64,000 bases of DNA from Paraburkholderia aromaticivorans (GTDB lineage Bacteria; Pseudomonadota; Gammaproteobacteria; Burkholderiales; Burkholderiaceae). The notes under the pieces are model-generated. The model saw only the letters and a list, made by a program, of their open reading frames with translations. It had not been told where the DNA came from and made no database searches. Location of the stretch: assembly GCF_012689525.1 (NCBI RefSeq), contig NZ_CP051516.1, positions 62,001 through 126,000 on the forward strand, in the 5' to 3' direction. How positions within the stretch are numbered: the first letter of the stretch is position 1; each line of letters opens with the position of its first letter. Below, in pieces: positions 36,816 to 46,805 of the stretch. The translations under genes and the position numbers were made by a program.

Positions 36816-39800
36816 TCACGGCTTCCCCACCACGTGCTCAGCCGCGCGCAAGCGACGTGCCGCGAGTCGCCGGTAGATCATCGAAAACACCACCGGCACG
36901 AAAATCAACGTGGCCAATGTGCCGATCGTCAGGCCGCCGATCACCGCGCGCCCGAGCGGCGCGTTCTGCTCACCGCCTTCGCCGAGACCGATCGCCATCG
37001 GCACCATGCCGATCACCATCGCGAGCGCCGTCATCAGCACCGGACGAAAACGCGTGAAGCCCGCTTCGATCGCCGCGCGCGTGGCGTCGCCGTGTTCGAG
37101 CAACTGCTCGCGCGCGAAGCTGATCACGAGAATCGAGTTAGCGGTGGCGATGCCGATACACATGATCGCGCCGGTGAGCGCGGGAATCGACAGCGTGGTG
37201 TGCGTGAGAAAAAGCATCCACACGATGCCCGCGAGCGCGCCCGGCAGCGCGGTGATGATGATGAACGGATCGAGCCACGACTGGAAATTCACCACGATCA
37301 GCAGATATACCAGCAGAATCGCGAACACCAGACCCGCGAACAGGCCCGAGAACGAATCGTTCATGGTCTGCACCTGGCCGCGTACTTCGATGGTCGAGGT
37401 TTTGGGCAGATCGGCCTTGGCGTCGTCGATGATCTTGCGGATGTCGTCGGACACGCCGCCCAGATCGCGGCCGTCGGCGGTGCCGAAAATATCGATGGTG
37501 GTCTGCGCGTTGTAGTGCGTGAGCGTCGCGTTACCCGCTTCGCGCCTCATGGTGGCGAGCGAGCCGAGAATGTTGCTGCGGCCGTTCGCGTTCAGTGGAA
37601 TGTTCGCGAGCGATTGCAGCGAATCGATCGTGTATTGCGGCGCTTCCGTGATCACGTTGTAGCTCACGCCGTTGCGCGGATTGAGCCAGAACGTCGGCGT
37701 GGTTTGCTGGCTGCCCGACAGTGTAATCAGCAGATTGCTCGCGATGTCGCGTTGCGAGAAGCCGGCTTGCTGCGCACGCGTGCGGTCCACATCGATAAAG
37801 ATGCGCGGCAAGTCGGCGGGCTGCTGGATGCGCGCATCGACGAGACCGGGCACCGTGCGCAGCCGATTCAGCAAATTCGCGGCGAACACGCGATTGCCGG
37901 CCACGTCACGGCCGACAATCTGAATATCGATCGGCGACGGCATGCCGAAGTTGAGCGTTTGACTGACGATGTCCGCTGGCAGGAAGGCGAACTGCACGCC
38001 GGGGAATTCGTCGGCGAGCGTGCGCCGCAGTGTGCGCACATAGTCGGCGCTCGGATGATGATCGGGATTGAGCGTGATCAGCACGTCCGCATCCGAGGTG
38101 CCGATCGTGCCGGTGTTGCTGTACGAGAGGTTGATGCCCGAGACCGGCAAGCCGATGTTGTCGATGATCGAATGCAGCTCGCCCGGCGGTATCAACTGAC
38201 GGATTCGCGTATCCACACGATCGGTCACCACCGCGGTTTCCTCGACCCGCATGCCGGTTTTCGCGCGCAGATGCAGCGCGATCGTGCCGGCATCGACCGC
38301 CGGGAAAAAGTCGCGGCCCAGAAACGGCATCAGCAAAATCGACGCGCCACAGCAGACCAGAAACAGCGTCACGAACAGACCCGGCCGCGCGACGCGCGCT
38401 TCGAGAAACACGCGATAGCGGTCGCGCAAACGCGAGAAGCCGCCTTCGAATGCGTAGTGCACGCGCATGAACGGATTACGCGTTTGCGCCGGCGCGTGAT
38501 GCAGATCAGCCGGCTTATGGTGATGACGCAGCAGATATTTCGCGAGCGTCGGCACGAGCGTTCGTGAGAAGAAGTAGGACGCCAGCATCGCGAACACTAC
38601 CGCCTCGGCGAGCGGAATGAACAGATAGTGCGCGACGCCCGTCAGCAGAAACATCGGCACGAAGACGATGCAGATGGACAAGGTCGACACCAGCGTCGGA
38701 ATGGCAATCTGATGCGCGCCGTCGAGAATCGCCTGCTCGAGTGTCTTGCCCTGTTCGAGTTGATGGCTGATGTTTTCGATCGCCACGGTCGCGTCGTCCA
38801 CCAGAATGCCGACCGCGAGCGCGAGCCCGCCGAGTGTCATGATGTTGATGGTTTCGCCGAGCAGGGAGAGCGCGATGATCGACGTGATCATCGACAGCGG
38901 AATCGACACGGCGATGATCAACGTGGCGCGCCAATTGCCGAGGAACAGCAGAATCATCAGACCGGTCAGGCATGCCGCGATCAGCGCTTCGCGCAGCACA
39001 CCTTGCACCGAAGCACGCACGAACAGCGACTGGTCGGCAACCGGGTCGATATTCAGCGAAGCGGGCACGAGATTGCGCAGCGTCGGCATCATGGTCTTGA
39101 TGCGGTCGACGATTTCGAGCGTGGACGTGTTGCCGCTCTTGTTGATGGTGAGGAGCGCCGCGCGCTGGCCGTTCACGCGCACGGTATTGGTCTGTGGCTG
39201 GAAACCGTCGCGCACATGAGCGACGTCGCGGATATAGACGGTGCCGTTGGCGGTGGATTTGATCGGGATATTGTTCAGGCCTGCCAGCGAATCCGGGCTG
39301 CCGTTCATTTCTACCGAGTATTCGGTCGAGCCGATTTTCGCGGTGCCCGAGGGCAGGATCAGATTTTGTGCGGTGACGGCGTTGACCACGTCCATCGGCG
39401 ACAGATTGCGCTCCTGCAGTTTGCGCGAATCGATATCGACCATGATCTGGCGCTGCTTGCCGCCATACGGCAGCGGCGCGGAAGCGCCCGGCACGGTGGC
39501 GAGCTGCGTCTTCAGGAAGTTGTTGCCGAAGTCGAATAGCTCCTGCTCGGTAAGCGACGCGGACGACAGCGCGAGCCGCAGGATCGGCACCGTCGAGGCG
39601 TTGTAGCGCAGGATATTCGGCGGCGTGATGCCGGGCGGCAGCGAGCGCAATTGCGTTTGCGACAGCGCGGTGACCTCGGCGAGCGCCTCATCGATATTCG
39701 CATGCGGCTGGAAAAAGATCTTGACCACCGCGATGCCGTTCAGCGAGGTCGACTCGGTGTGCTCGATGTCGTTGACCGCCGTCGACAGCCCGCGCTCGTA

Positions 39801-39998
39801 GTTGAGCACGATGCGCTTTTCCATCTCGTCGGCGGGCAGGCCGTTATACGACCAGATCACCGAGAGCACCGGAATGTCGATATTGGGGAAGATGTCAGTG
39901 GGCGTGCGCAGGATCGTCAAAGGTCCGACGATCAGCAATAGCAGGGCCAGGACGACGAACGTGTAGGGGCGCCGCAGCGCGAGACGAACGATCCACAT
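36816..39998 (-). CDS. RND efflux pump permease
   Basis: This 1060-residue inner-membrane pump belongs to the RND superfamily (AcrB/MdtB-like HAE1 branch). It has 12 transmembrane helices in two symmetric halves with large periplasmic loops, and the proton-relay pair Asp401-Asp402 in GILVDDATVAIEN. The porter-domain motifs IVLNYERGLSTAVNDIEH and PPGITPPNILRY are in keeping. The drug profile cannot be predicted. It is first in the operon, ahead of the adaptor and outer-membrane genes; more often the adaptor comes first. The gene after it is separated by 190 bp with repeats. Confidence 0.93.
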   Translation of the reverse strand: MWIVRLALRRPYTFVVLALLLLIVGPLTILRTPTDIFPNIDIPVLSVIWSYNGLPADEMEKRIVLNYERGLSTAVNDIEHTESTSLNGIAVVKIFFQPHANIDEALAEVTALSQTQLRSLPPGITPPNILRYNASTVPILRLALSSASLTEQELFDFGNNFLKTQLATVPGASAPLPYGGKQRQIMVDIDSRKLQERNLSPMDVVNAVTAQNLILPSGTAKIGSTEYSVEMNGSPDSLAGLNNIPIKSTANGTVYIRDVAHVRDGFQPQTNTVRVNGQRAALLTINKSGNTSTLEIVDRIKTMMPTLRNLVPASLNIDPVADQSLFVRASVQGVLREALIAACLTGLMILLFLGNWRATLIIAVSIPLSMITSIIALSLLGETINIMTLGGLALAVGILVDDATVAIENISHQLEQGKTLEQAILDGAHQIAIPTLVSTLSICIVFVPMFLLTGVAHYLFIPLAEAVVFAMLASYFFSRTLVPTLAKYLLRHHHKPADLHHAPAQTRNPFMRVHYAFEGGFSRLRDRYRVFLEARVARPGLFVTLFLVCCGASILLMPFLGRDFFPAVDAGTIALHLRAKTGMRVEETAVVTDRVDTRIRQLIPPGELHSIIDNIGLPVSGINLSYSNTGTIGTSDADVLITLNPDHHPSADYVRTLRRTLADEFPGVQFAFLPADIVSQTLNFGMPSPIDIQIVGRDVAGNRVFAANLLNRLRTVPGLVDARIQQPADLPRIFIDVDRTRAQQAGFSQRDIASNLLITLSGSQQTTPTFWLNPRNGVSYNVITEAPQYTIDSLQSLANIPLNANGRSNILGSLATMRREAGNATLTHYNAQTTIDIFGTADGRDLGGVSDDIRKIIDDAKADLPKTSTIEVRGQVQTMNDSFSGLFAGLVFAILLVYLLIVVNFQSWLDPFIIITALPGALAGIVWMLFLTHTTLSIPALTGAIMCIGIATANSILVISFAREQLLEHGDATRAAIEAGFTRFRPVLMTALAMVIGMVPMAIGLGEGGEQNAPLGRAVIGGLTIGTLATLIFVPVVFSMIYRRLAARRLRAAEHVVGKP

Positions 39999-40425
39999 GA
40001 CTAGTTGAGCCGCTCAAACCCGCGCAAGGCGGCGCCATCCACATGGCGGACGAGGCGAGCGTGACGCGCACCGCGGCGATGCGGGCAGGCCGGCGCGGCG
40101 GTCGGATTGAGCAAATGGTCTAGTTGGTGCACGTTTTTGATATCTCACCCCAGCAGGGTTTATGATGATCTCGTTGCGACGCGTTACGCTCCGAATCATC
40201 GGTCCAGCGCGCTGTAATGGGAATAGGGCGAAACAAGGGGTAAAGAGCCTTAAGTTCGCGCTTTCCTTGGCCCCGCAAAACGGGAACAATGACTCGAACC
40301 TCTCACGCGTATCACGCGCAGCAGATTGGGTGCGTACGCAACGTTATCGGCGGAGCGACGCTTTTATCATCACATTGACCGGCGCGAAATTATAAAGCCG
40401 GCTATGGGAGAAACGGGGAAACATC
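39999..40425. other. Divergent intergenic region upstream of RND operon
   Basis: No gene is supported in these 427 bp. It must hold the promoters of the RND pump (minus) and of the small gene at 40426 (plus). A TTGACC at 40375 and TATAAA at 40391 look like promoter elements but are only 10 bp apart, which is too close to work together. No obvious TetR-type operator palindrome was found. Confidence 0.5.
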
Positions 40426-40638
40426 ATGCAAATCGGTTCGATTGTCCGATCGGTGCATATCGCGGTGCCGCAAGGCGCGCGCGGGATCGTCATGCGCATT
40501 CTCGGCGACATGGCCATGGTGGCGTGGTATGCCGGCGAGCCCGGCGCTTCGCCGCACCTGAATACTGAACCCTTTTTCCTTGAAGACCTGATCGATACGG
40601 GCGAGCAAGTCCGACCGTCGAGCGCGCAGATGCATTGA
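40426..40638 (+). CDS. Hypothetical 70-residue protein
   Basis: This 70-residue protein (MQIGSIVRSVHIAVPQGARG at the start) has a small beta-rich look and ends with LIDTGEQVRPSSAQMH. Codon use is normal, and GGGGAAA stands just upstream of the ATG. I recognise no family. It lies 103 bp upstream of the srkA-like gene on the same strand and could share its transcript. Confidence 0.7.
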   Translation: MQIGSIVRSVHIAVPQGARGIVMRILGDMAMVAWYAGEPGASPHLNTEPFFLEDLIDTGEQVRPSSAQMH

Positions 40639-40741
40639 AGGCCGTTTGAGTGCGAGCCGTGTGCAAGTTGTAAGCCGCGGGTCGTTCCGCTTGTGAGCCG
40701 TCGCCCTCGTCTTTGACGGCGGCGCGGCGCACAATGCGGGC

Positions 40742-41770
40742 ATGAACGACGACATCCTCGATCCACAGGACAGCGCGAACAGCGCCGTGCCTTTCGCCCG
40801 GCTCAAGCCGGAAATCGTGCTCGACGCGCTCGACAGCGTGCTCAGCACAGTCGGTGTCCGCACCGACGGCCGCATGCTCCCGCTCAACAGCTACGAGAAC
40901 CGCGTGTACCAGGTGGGCGTGGAAGACGGCCCGCCCGTGGTCGCAAAGTTCTACCGCCCCGAGCGCTGGAGCGACGCCGCCATTCTCGAAGAACATGCTT
41001 TCGTTGCCGGTCTCACCGCGCTTGAGATTCCGGCGGTTCCCGCGCTCGCGCTCGAAGGCCGCACGCTGCATAGCTTCGACGGCTTCCGCTTTTCCATCTT
41101 CGAGCGTCGCGGCGGCCGCGCGCCGGACCTTGACCGGCGCGACACGCTCGAGTGGCTTGGGCGTTTCATCGGCCGCATTCATGCCGTCGGCCAGACGCAG
41201 AATTACGCCGAACGTCCCACGCTCGACATCCACACCTTCGGCTACGAGCCGCGCGACTTTCTGCTCGCGCACCGTTTCGTGCCGGACGATGTGCGCACCG
41301 CGTGGGAAACCGTGGTGAACCTCGCGCTCGAAGGCGTGGAGCGTGCGTTCGAACGGGCCGGCGACATCCGCATGTTGCGAATGCATGGCGATTGCCATCC
41401 GAGCAATGTGTTGTGGACCGACGCGGGGCCGCACTTCGTCGATTTCGACGACAGCCGCATGGGACCGGCGGTGCAGGATTTGTGGCTGTTGCTGCCGGGC
41501 GAGCGTGTTGAAGCGTCGCGCGCGCTGGCGGATCTGCTCGCCGGTTACGAAGACTTCTGCGACTTCGAGCCGCGCGAACTCTATCTGGTCGAAGCGCTAC
41601 GCACGCTGCGGCTGATTCACTATCAGGCGTGGCTCGCGCGTCGCTGGGACGATCCGGCTTTCCCCGCGGCGTTTCCGTGGTTCAACACGCAACGTTACTG
41701 GGAAGACCGCATCCTCGAGTTGCGCGAGCAACTCGGCGCGATGCAGGAAGGGCCGCTCTGGCCCGTTTGA
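40742..41770 (+). CDS. srkA: Stress response Ser/Thr kinase, SrkA/YihE type
   Basis: This 342-residue protein has the aminoglycoside-phosphotransferase-like kinase fold of SrkA (YihE/RdoA), a Cpx-controlled kinase that protects E. coli from stress-induced death. The catalytic loop is HGDCHPSNVLW and the metal-binding motif is FVDFDDSRMGPAVQDLWLLL; the N-terminal lobe carries PVVAKFYRPERW with the ATP-binding Lys. Length fits the family. The ATG 40742 is used. The small hypothetical gene precedes it. Confidence 0.92.
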   Translation: MNDDILDPQDSANSAVPFARLKPEIVLDALDSVLSTVGVRTDGRMLPLNSYENRVYQVGVEDGPPVVAKFYRPERWSDAAILEEHAFVAGLTALEIPAVPALALEGRTLHSFDGFRFSIFERRGGRAPDLDRRDTLEWLGRFIGRIHAVGQTQNYAERPTLDIHTFGYEPRDFLLAHRFVPDDVRTAWETVVNLALEGVERAFERAGDIRMLRMHGDCHPSNVLWTDAGPHFVDFDDSRMGPAVQDLWLLLPGERVEASRALADLLAGYEDFCDFEPRELYLVEALRTLRLIHYQAWLARRWDDPAFPAAFPWFNTQRYWEDRILELREQLGAMQEGPLWPV

Positions 41771-41794
41771 GTGAGTGCGCTCTGACGCAGGCGC

Positions 41795-43696
41795 TCACGG
41801 CGCCTGCGAAGCAACGCTCGACGACTCCACCAGCGTCGATCTGACGATCACTTCCGCACGCACGTCGCGTCCGATCGCTTCGATCGCGGGACGCATCTGC
41901 GCGAAGTCGTCGGGCGTGCAGACGTCGCTATCGAAATGCGTGGCGCCGTCGCGCGTCATCGTGACGACGTTGCTGAGCGGATCGAACGTGTACTGCGACT
42001 GGAAATCGACGAAGCGGTCCTGGGTTTGTTTCGCCTCCGGCATGTCGAGCACGCGGAAATTGGCGGGCAACTCGATGCGCGCGCGTTCATGCAACGCCAG
42101 GTTGTGGCAGACGAACGGCTGCGTGCGCTGACGCTCGCCGAGCCAGTAACGCGTATCTGCTTCGAAGCCGCCGGCCAGACTCGTCAACGCCGGAATCGAT
42201 GCAGCCGCGCCCGGCACCACGAGACTTTCCAGCGTGCCTTTCATCGTGATCACGAGCGGGCCGTCGGCAACACTGAGGTCATTGGTGGCGAGCGTGGCAG
42301 TACCGCGCAGATTGGCGCTGCGCAATTCGGCCTGAATCGACTCCTCGCGTTGTGCGGGTGTCTGCGTGCGCAACATCGCGCGCGCCTGTTCAGCCGAGGC
42401 GCCGGCTGCTTCCAGCCGATACGTGAAGCTCGCCGAGCCATCCGGTTCGACTTTGATCGACAGATCGGTGCTGCGCGTCATGAACGCGGTGGCCGGCGTG
42501 CGCGAGAGCACACCCTCGCCGACGAGGACGGTCGGCCGATTCATATCGGACGACGGCAGAAACCCGAATTCGACATTCGAGGCGGTCGAGTCAACGTATT
42601 GTTGCAAATCCGGCAGCCACGTAATGATGTGATTGATGACACCGTAGCCCGGCACACTCGGCAGCGTGTAGATCGTGCCGCTGCTGATCAAGGCCGGTTC
42701 GTTGCGCACGCCGGCCGCGTCGAGCAGCGCGCCATACAGCGCCACGTGATCCTTGCAATCGCCGTAGCGATTCGCGAGCACCGCGCTCGCGCTGTGCGGC
42801 ACAACGGCGCCGCGTCCGACGTTGATCGCCACGTAGCGCACGTTGCGGCGCACCCAGTCGTACAGCGTCTTGGCCTTGTCGCGCGGCGTGCGGTCGTGCG
42901 CGGTGAGCTGTTGCGCGAGACGCATGACGGCCGTGTCGTGCGCGCTCGGGTCCGCTGCGGATTCGCGGTAGGTCGCGGCGAACGCGGCGTAGTCAGGGAA
43001 GGTCGAGACCATCAGCCGGTCGCCATACGACACGTAGGCAACGGAGCCGCGTTCCAGCCGGCTAAAGTGCGCCTTGTCGTAGCGATATTCGTAACGCGTG
43101 CGGCCGTCGCGCGTCACGGGTTGCACAACGGTGAAACCGCGCGCGTCGGCATAAAGCGGCTTGTCGGCGGGCAGATCGTAGATCAGGCGGAAGTTGTGCG
43201 TCGGCGCGAGATCGGGCGGCGTGAAGTCGCTGAATTCGCCCGGCACGATCGGCTGCTTCTGCGTCTTGCGATAGGTGAGATGCACGCGCGCGCCCGGCTC
43301 GACGGCGGGAAACACGATCACCTTTTCCTGGATGTCCTGGAACATCGGCGCGTCGAACGAACGGGCTTCCTGGACATCGCGGATCTGCTCGGGCTGCACG
43401 TCGTGACGCACGCCGTCGGCGGTGGTCGTGTAGGCCTCGAGGATCTGCACGTCCGCCATATTGCGGTTGAACCAGACGTATTGCTGCGCGACCCGCGCGA
43501 CGCCCGCTTCGTTATTCACGTGCAGCGTCATCGAATCGAGCTTCGAGAAGGAGCCGTCGGCGCTGACGGTGAAGGTCTGCGTCTCGCCTTCGTTGGTGTA
43601 GGGATCATCCAGTCTGGTCGGGACGCTCGCGCCCGCACCGTGGATGCCGGCAAGCCAGCCGAGAGAGGCAAGACAGACCAGGAAAGAGAGGCGCAT
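41795..43696 (-). CDS. DUF3857/transglutaminase-like periplasmic protein
   Basis: This 633-residue protein has a signal peptide (about residues 1-24, MRLSFLVCLASLGWLAGIHG), a DUF3857 beta-domain, and a transglutaminase-like core with a probable Cys314-His356-Asp369 triad in NRYGDCKDHV, INHIITWL and YVDSTA. Similar proteins are secreted and of unknown role; peptide-bond cleavage or cross-linking is possible. ATG 43696 is preferred over the start at 43768, which adds 24 residues before the signal peptide. It is convergent with srkA. Confidence 0.85.
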   Translation of the reverse strand: MRLSFLVCLASLGWLAGIHGAGASVPTRLDDPYTNEGETQTFTVSADGSFSKLDSMTLHVNNEAGVARVAQQYVWFNRNMADVQILEAYTTTADGVRHDVQPEQIRDVQEARSFDAPMFQDIQEKVIVFPAVEPGARVHLTYRKTQKQPIVPGEFSDFTPPDLAPTHNFRLIYDLPADKPLYADARGFTVVQPVTRDGRTRYEYRYDKAHFSRLERGSVAYVSYGDRLMVSTFPDYAAFAATYRESAADPSAHDTAVMRLAQQLTAHDRTPRDKAKTLYDWVRRNVRYVAINVGRGAVVPHSASAVLANRYGDCKDHVALYGALLDAAGVRNEPALISSGTIYTLPSVPGYGVINHIITWLPDLQQYVDSTASNVEFGFLPSSDMNRPTVLVGEGVLSRTPATAFMTRSTDLSIKVEPDGSASFTYRLEAAGASAEQARAMLRTQTPAQREESIQAELRSANLRGTATLATNDLSVADGPLVITMKGTLESLVVPGAAASIPALTSLAGGFEADTRYWLGERQRTQPFVCHNLALHERARIELPANFRVLDMPEAKQTQDRFVDFQSQYTFDPLSNVVTMTRDGATHFDSDVCTPDDFAQMRPAIEAIGRDVRAEVIVRSTLVESSSVASQAP

Positions 43697-43838
43697 GGCA
43701 GGCTGGTATCCGAACGTGACGTTGACGGGATCGCCTGTTAGAGTCGGTTTGCGCCGCGCAGATGTCAAGCGGATGCCGCGCGTTACGATTGAGCAAACCG
43801 TTTAATTATGTAATGTGCAGGCAGTGTTCGCGTCAAAC

Positions 43839-44861
43839 TCAAACGCTACAAGCCGTCCCGCCGGAAGCCGCGATTTCGCGCGCTGCCTTGGCGCCTTCGA
43901 CCTGAAGCAAGGTCGGCAGCGAAACGCCGTTCTTGGCCGCCGTCACTTCGGCGAGAATCGACACCGCGATTTCAGGCGGCGTGCGGCTGCCAATGTAAAT
44001 CCCGACCGGTCCATGCAAGCGGGCCAACTCTGCATCGTTCAGATCGAACTCCTTGAGACGTTCGCGCCGCGCCTGATTATTCCTTCGCGAACCCAACGCG
44101 CCGACATAAAACGCCGGCGTTTTCAACGCTTCCATTAGCGCGAGATCGTCGAGCTTCGGGTCGTGCGTCAGCGCGATTACGGCGCAGCGTTCGTCGAGCT
44201 TCATCTCGATCACGGTGTCGTCGGGCATGGTGCGCACGATCCTCGTGCCGGGGATGTTCCACTCTTCGGTGTACTCCTCACGCGGATCGCACACCGTGAC
44301 CTGATAATCGAGGCCCACCGCGATGTGGCACAGATAGCGCGACAACTGTCCCGCGCCGATCACCAGCATGCGGTAACGCGGGCCGTGAATCGTCAGCAGA
44401 CGCTCGCCGTCGAAGTGCACGCCGTCGGTTGCCTGCGCGTTTTCGAGTTGCGTGGCGCCCGTCGTCATATTCACTTCGCGGGCCACGAGGCGTCCGTTCT
44501 CCACCGCGTTGCACAGGTCTGCGATGCCGCTTTGCAGCGTCAACGGTTCAAGCACCAACTGGATCGTGCCACCGCAAGGCAAGCCGAAGCGATGCGCTTC
44601 TTCCGCCGTGATGCCGTACTTGACCGCCTCCGGCCGCGTCTGTTCGATACCGCGTTGCCGCACGCGGTCGATCAGATCGTCTTCGATGCAGCCGCCCGAT
44701 ACCGAGCCCACCACGAGTCCATCGTCGCGCACCGCGAGCATCGCGCCCTCGGGACGCGGCGACGAGCCCCACGTCTTCACCACCGTCACCAGTAGCGCGC
44801 GATGCCCCTCTTCCAGCCAACGTGCGCTGGACTTCAGGACTTCGAGATCCACGCTGTCCAT
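43839..44861 (-). CDS. XdhC/CoxI-family molybdenum-cofactor insertion protein
   Basis: This 340-residue protein belongs to the XdhC/CoxI family, which binds the molybdenum cofactor, promotes its sulfuration and inserts it into hydroxylases of the xanthine dehydrogenase type. The family blocks VKTWGSSPRPEGA, VGSVSGGCIEDDL and FGLPCGGTIQ are all present, followed by a Rossmann-like domain (MLVIGAGQLSRYLCHIA). It lies at the 3' end of the cox cluster and overlaps coxG by 28 nt. Confidence 0.9.
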   Translation of the reverse strand: MDSVDLEVLKSSARWLEEGHRALLVTVVKTWGSSPRPEGAMLAVRDDGLVVGSVSGGCIEDDLIDRVRQRGIEQTRPEAVKYGITAEEAHRFGLPCGGTIQLVLEPLTLQSGIADLCNAVENGRLVAREVNMTTGATQLENAQATDGVHFDGERLLTIHGPRYRMLVIGAGQLSRYLCHIAVGLDYQVTVCDPREEYTEEWNIPGTRIVRTMPDDTVIEMKLDERCAVIALTHDPKLDDLALMEALKTPAFYVGALGSRRNNQARRERLKEFDLNDAELARLHGPVGIYIGSRTPPEIAVSILAEVTAAKNGVSLPTLLQVEGAKAAREIAASGGTACSV

Positions 44862-45430
44862 GATTTCTTCCTTTTCGTTGCGTCGCCGCCGGACTCGCCG
44901 TCCGCGGCTTCATTCGATGCTGTATTGTGCGGCACCGTTTCATCGGCTGCATTCTCGCCGCCGTCCGGGGCCGCTGCGCCCTCACTGTCGCCGCTGACCT
45001 GGGCGCCGAAGCGTTTGAAGAATTCGCCTGCGATTTTACGCGCCGCGCCGTCGACGAGCCGCGAGCCGATCTGCGCGAGCTTGCCGCCGACCTGCGCGCT
45101 CGCCGTGTAACTGAGCTTCGTGGCGGCCTCGCCGTCGGCTTCGAGCGAGACATGCGCGTTGCCCTTGGCGAAGCCCGCGGCGCCGCCCTGGCCTTCGAAC
45201 ACGATGCTGTACGAGGTCGGCGCTTCGATGTCGGTGAGTTGCATGCGTCCCTTGAAGCGCGCCTTGACCGGGCCGACTGAGGCGCTCAGCGCCACCACAT
45301 AGGCATTTTCGCCGTCCGGGTCGATGCTTTCGCAGCCCGGAATGCAGGCGCGCAGAACCTCGGTATCGTTCAGCGCGTCCCATGTGCGCTGCTGCGAAAC
45401 GGGCAGCGTATGGGTTTCGGTCAATTCCAT
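44834..45430 (-). CDS. coxG: CoxG-type SRPBCC protein
   Basis: This 198-residue protein has the SRPBCC/START-like fold of CoxG: MELTETHTLPVSQQRTWDAL, then LRACIPGCESID. CoxG is required for recruiting CO dehydrogenase to the membrane in Afipia (Oligotropha) carboxidovorans, though in other hydroxylase operons its job is less clear. The C-terminal tail after about residue 140 is acidic, low complexity and ends with a basic patch (KRKKSWTAWISKS). It overlaps coxE by 10 nt and XdhC by 28 nt. Confidence 0.88.
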   Translation of the reverse strand: MELTETHTLPVSQQRTWDALNDTEVLRACIPGCESIDPDGENAYVVALSASVGPVKARFKGRMQLTDIEAPTSYSIVFEGQGGAAGFAKGNAHVSLEADGEAATKLSYTASAQVGGKLAQIGSRLVDGAARKIAGEFFKRFGAQVSGDSEGAAAPDGGENAADETVPHNTASNEAADGESGGDATKRKKSWTAWISKS

Positions 45431-46800
45431 GATGTCGCTCCTGCGGTACCCGTGACGCCGGCACTGCGACGCGGCGCGCGCGTGAGTTGCGCGAGGTCGC
45501 GGCCGAACGCCGTCAGGCTGTCTAGATTATGAACCGGACGATGCGCGTCGACATACGGCAGGATCGCCTGCACGCCGCGCGCTTTCGGAGAAAAGCCGCT
45601 GAAACGGAGCAGCGGATTGAGCCACACGATACGGTGTGCGAAGCGGTGCAGGCGGGCCATTTCGGCGTCGAGCACGTGGATCGCTTCGTGATCGAGGCCG
45701 TCGGTGACGAGCAGCACCGTGGCCCGCCCGGTCAGCACGCGCCGCGCCCAGCGGCGGTTGAATTCGGCGAGCGCCGCGCCGATCCGCGTGCCGCCCGACC
45801 AATCGACTACCTGCTCGGTGAGCGTCGCGATCGCCACGTCGGGATCGCGCTCGCGCAGCGCACGAGTCGCGTTGGTGAGCCGCGTGCCGAACAGAAACAC
45901 TTGCAAGCGTTCGCGCGACTGCAACAGCGCGTGGCAGAAATACAGCACCGCGCGCGAATAGCTGCTCATCGAACCGGAGATGTCGAGCAGCAGCACCAGC
46001 GGCGGTTTGCGTTCGACCACCGCGCGATACTTCCACACCGTCCAATCGCCGCCCGCGCGCACCGCGTGCCGGGCGCTCGCGCGCAAGTCCGCATGCGTGC
46101 CGTGCGAAGCGGCTTTCAGACGACGCGTCGGCTCGGTGGCGAGCGGCAGACGCTGGCCGCGAATCAGATGACGCAAGGTGCGCCATTCATCGGCGGAAAG
46201 CGTGTCGAAATCGCGATGACGCAGCCGCTCTTCTGCGCTGAAGGTGACGTGCGCATGCAGTTCGTGTTGCTCGGTTTCCTGCTGCGCTTTGCTATGCGGC
46301 GACTTTGGCGCGCGCACGGCCAGCGCGTCGGCGAGACGGTTGTTGCGTTCGGGCGGCGGCAGGCCGTCGCGGACTTTCGGCAGAAGCAGCGCGCGCAGCT
46401 TGCCTTCCCAATCGGGATCGCGCCAGAACAGATCGAACGCGGCGTTGAACAGATCGCGCTCGTCGGGCGCCGACACCAGCGACGCGGCGAGGGCGGCGCG
46501 CACATCGTCGCGGCGGCCCAGATCGATCCAGTGCAAAGCGGCGAGCGCATCGACGGATTGCGCGGGCGACATCGGTAAACCGGCGCCGCGCAGCACGCGC
46601 ACGAAATGGACGACGTTGCGGGCGAGCGTAGGCGTGTCGTCGAGCGGTGAAGTTGGCTCACCAGAAGTGGCGGACGGCACCCCTTGTTTAGCGGCTAAGC
46701 CCGCGCGGGAGCTTAGGCGTGACGCGTCGCGGTTGCTTGCGTCGAATCTCGAGCTTTCGCCCGGAGCGTCGTCGTTGCCCGCGTCCAGTGAGTTCGTCAT
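45421..46800 (-). CDS. coxE: CoxE-type von Willebrand factor A protein
   Basis: This 459-residue protein has an N-terminal helical part and a C-terminal VWA domain with a MIDAS motif (LLLDISGSMSSYSRA, then FGTRLTNATRAL and VTDGLDHEAIH). CoxE works with the MoxR-type CoxD ATPase in maturing the bimetallic or molybdenum active site. I took ATG 46800, which leaves a 5-bp gap to coxD; a start at 46827 would overlap coxD by 22 nt. Confidence 0.88.
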   Translation of the reverse strand: MTNSLDAGNDDAPGESSRFDASNRDASRLSSRAGLAAKQGVPSATSGEPTSPLDDTPTLARNVVHFVRVLRGAGLPMSPAQSVDALAALHWIDLGRRDDVRAALAASLVSAPDERDLFNAAFDLFWRDPDWEGKLRALLLPKVRDGLPPPERNNRLADALAVRAPKSPHSKAQQETEQHELHAHVTFSAEERLRHRDFDTLSADEWRTLRHLIRGQRLPLATEPTRRLKAASHGTHADLRASARHAVRAGGDWTVWKYRAVVERKPPLVLLLDISGSMSSYSRAVLYFCHALLQSRERLQVFLFGTRLTNATRALRERDPDVAIATLTEQVVDWSGGTRIGAALAEFNRRWARRVLTGRATVLLVTDGLDHEAIHVLDAEMARLHRFAHRIVWLNPLLRFSGFSPKARGVQAILPYVDAHRPVHNLDSLTAFGRDLAQLTRAPRRSAGVTGTAGATSWN

Positions 46801-46805
46801 GCTGG

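Noticed and set aside
36750..38567. 605-codon plus-strand open frame
   Set aside because: Antisense to the RND pump gene; the composition is typical of a shadow frame.
40375..40396. TTGACC and TATAAA as a promoter for the 40426 gene
   Set aside because: Only 10 bp separate the elements; a sigma-70 promoter needs about 16-18 bp.
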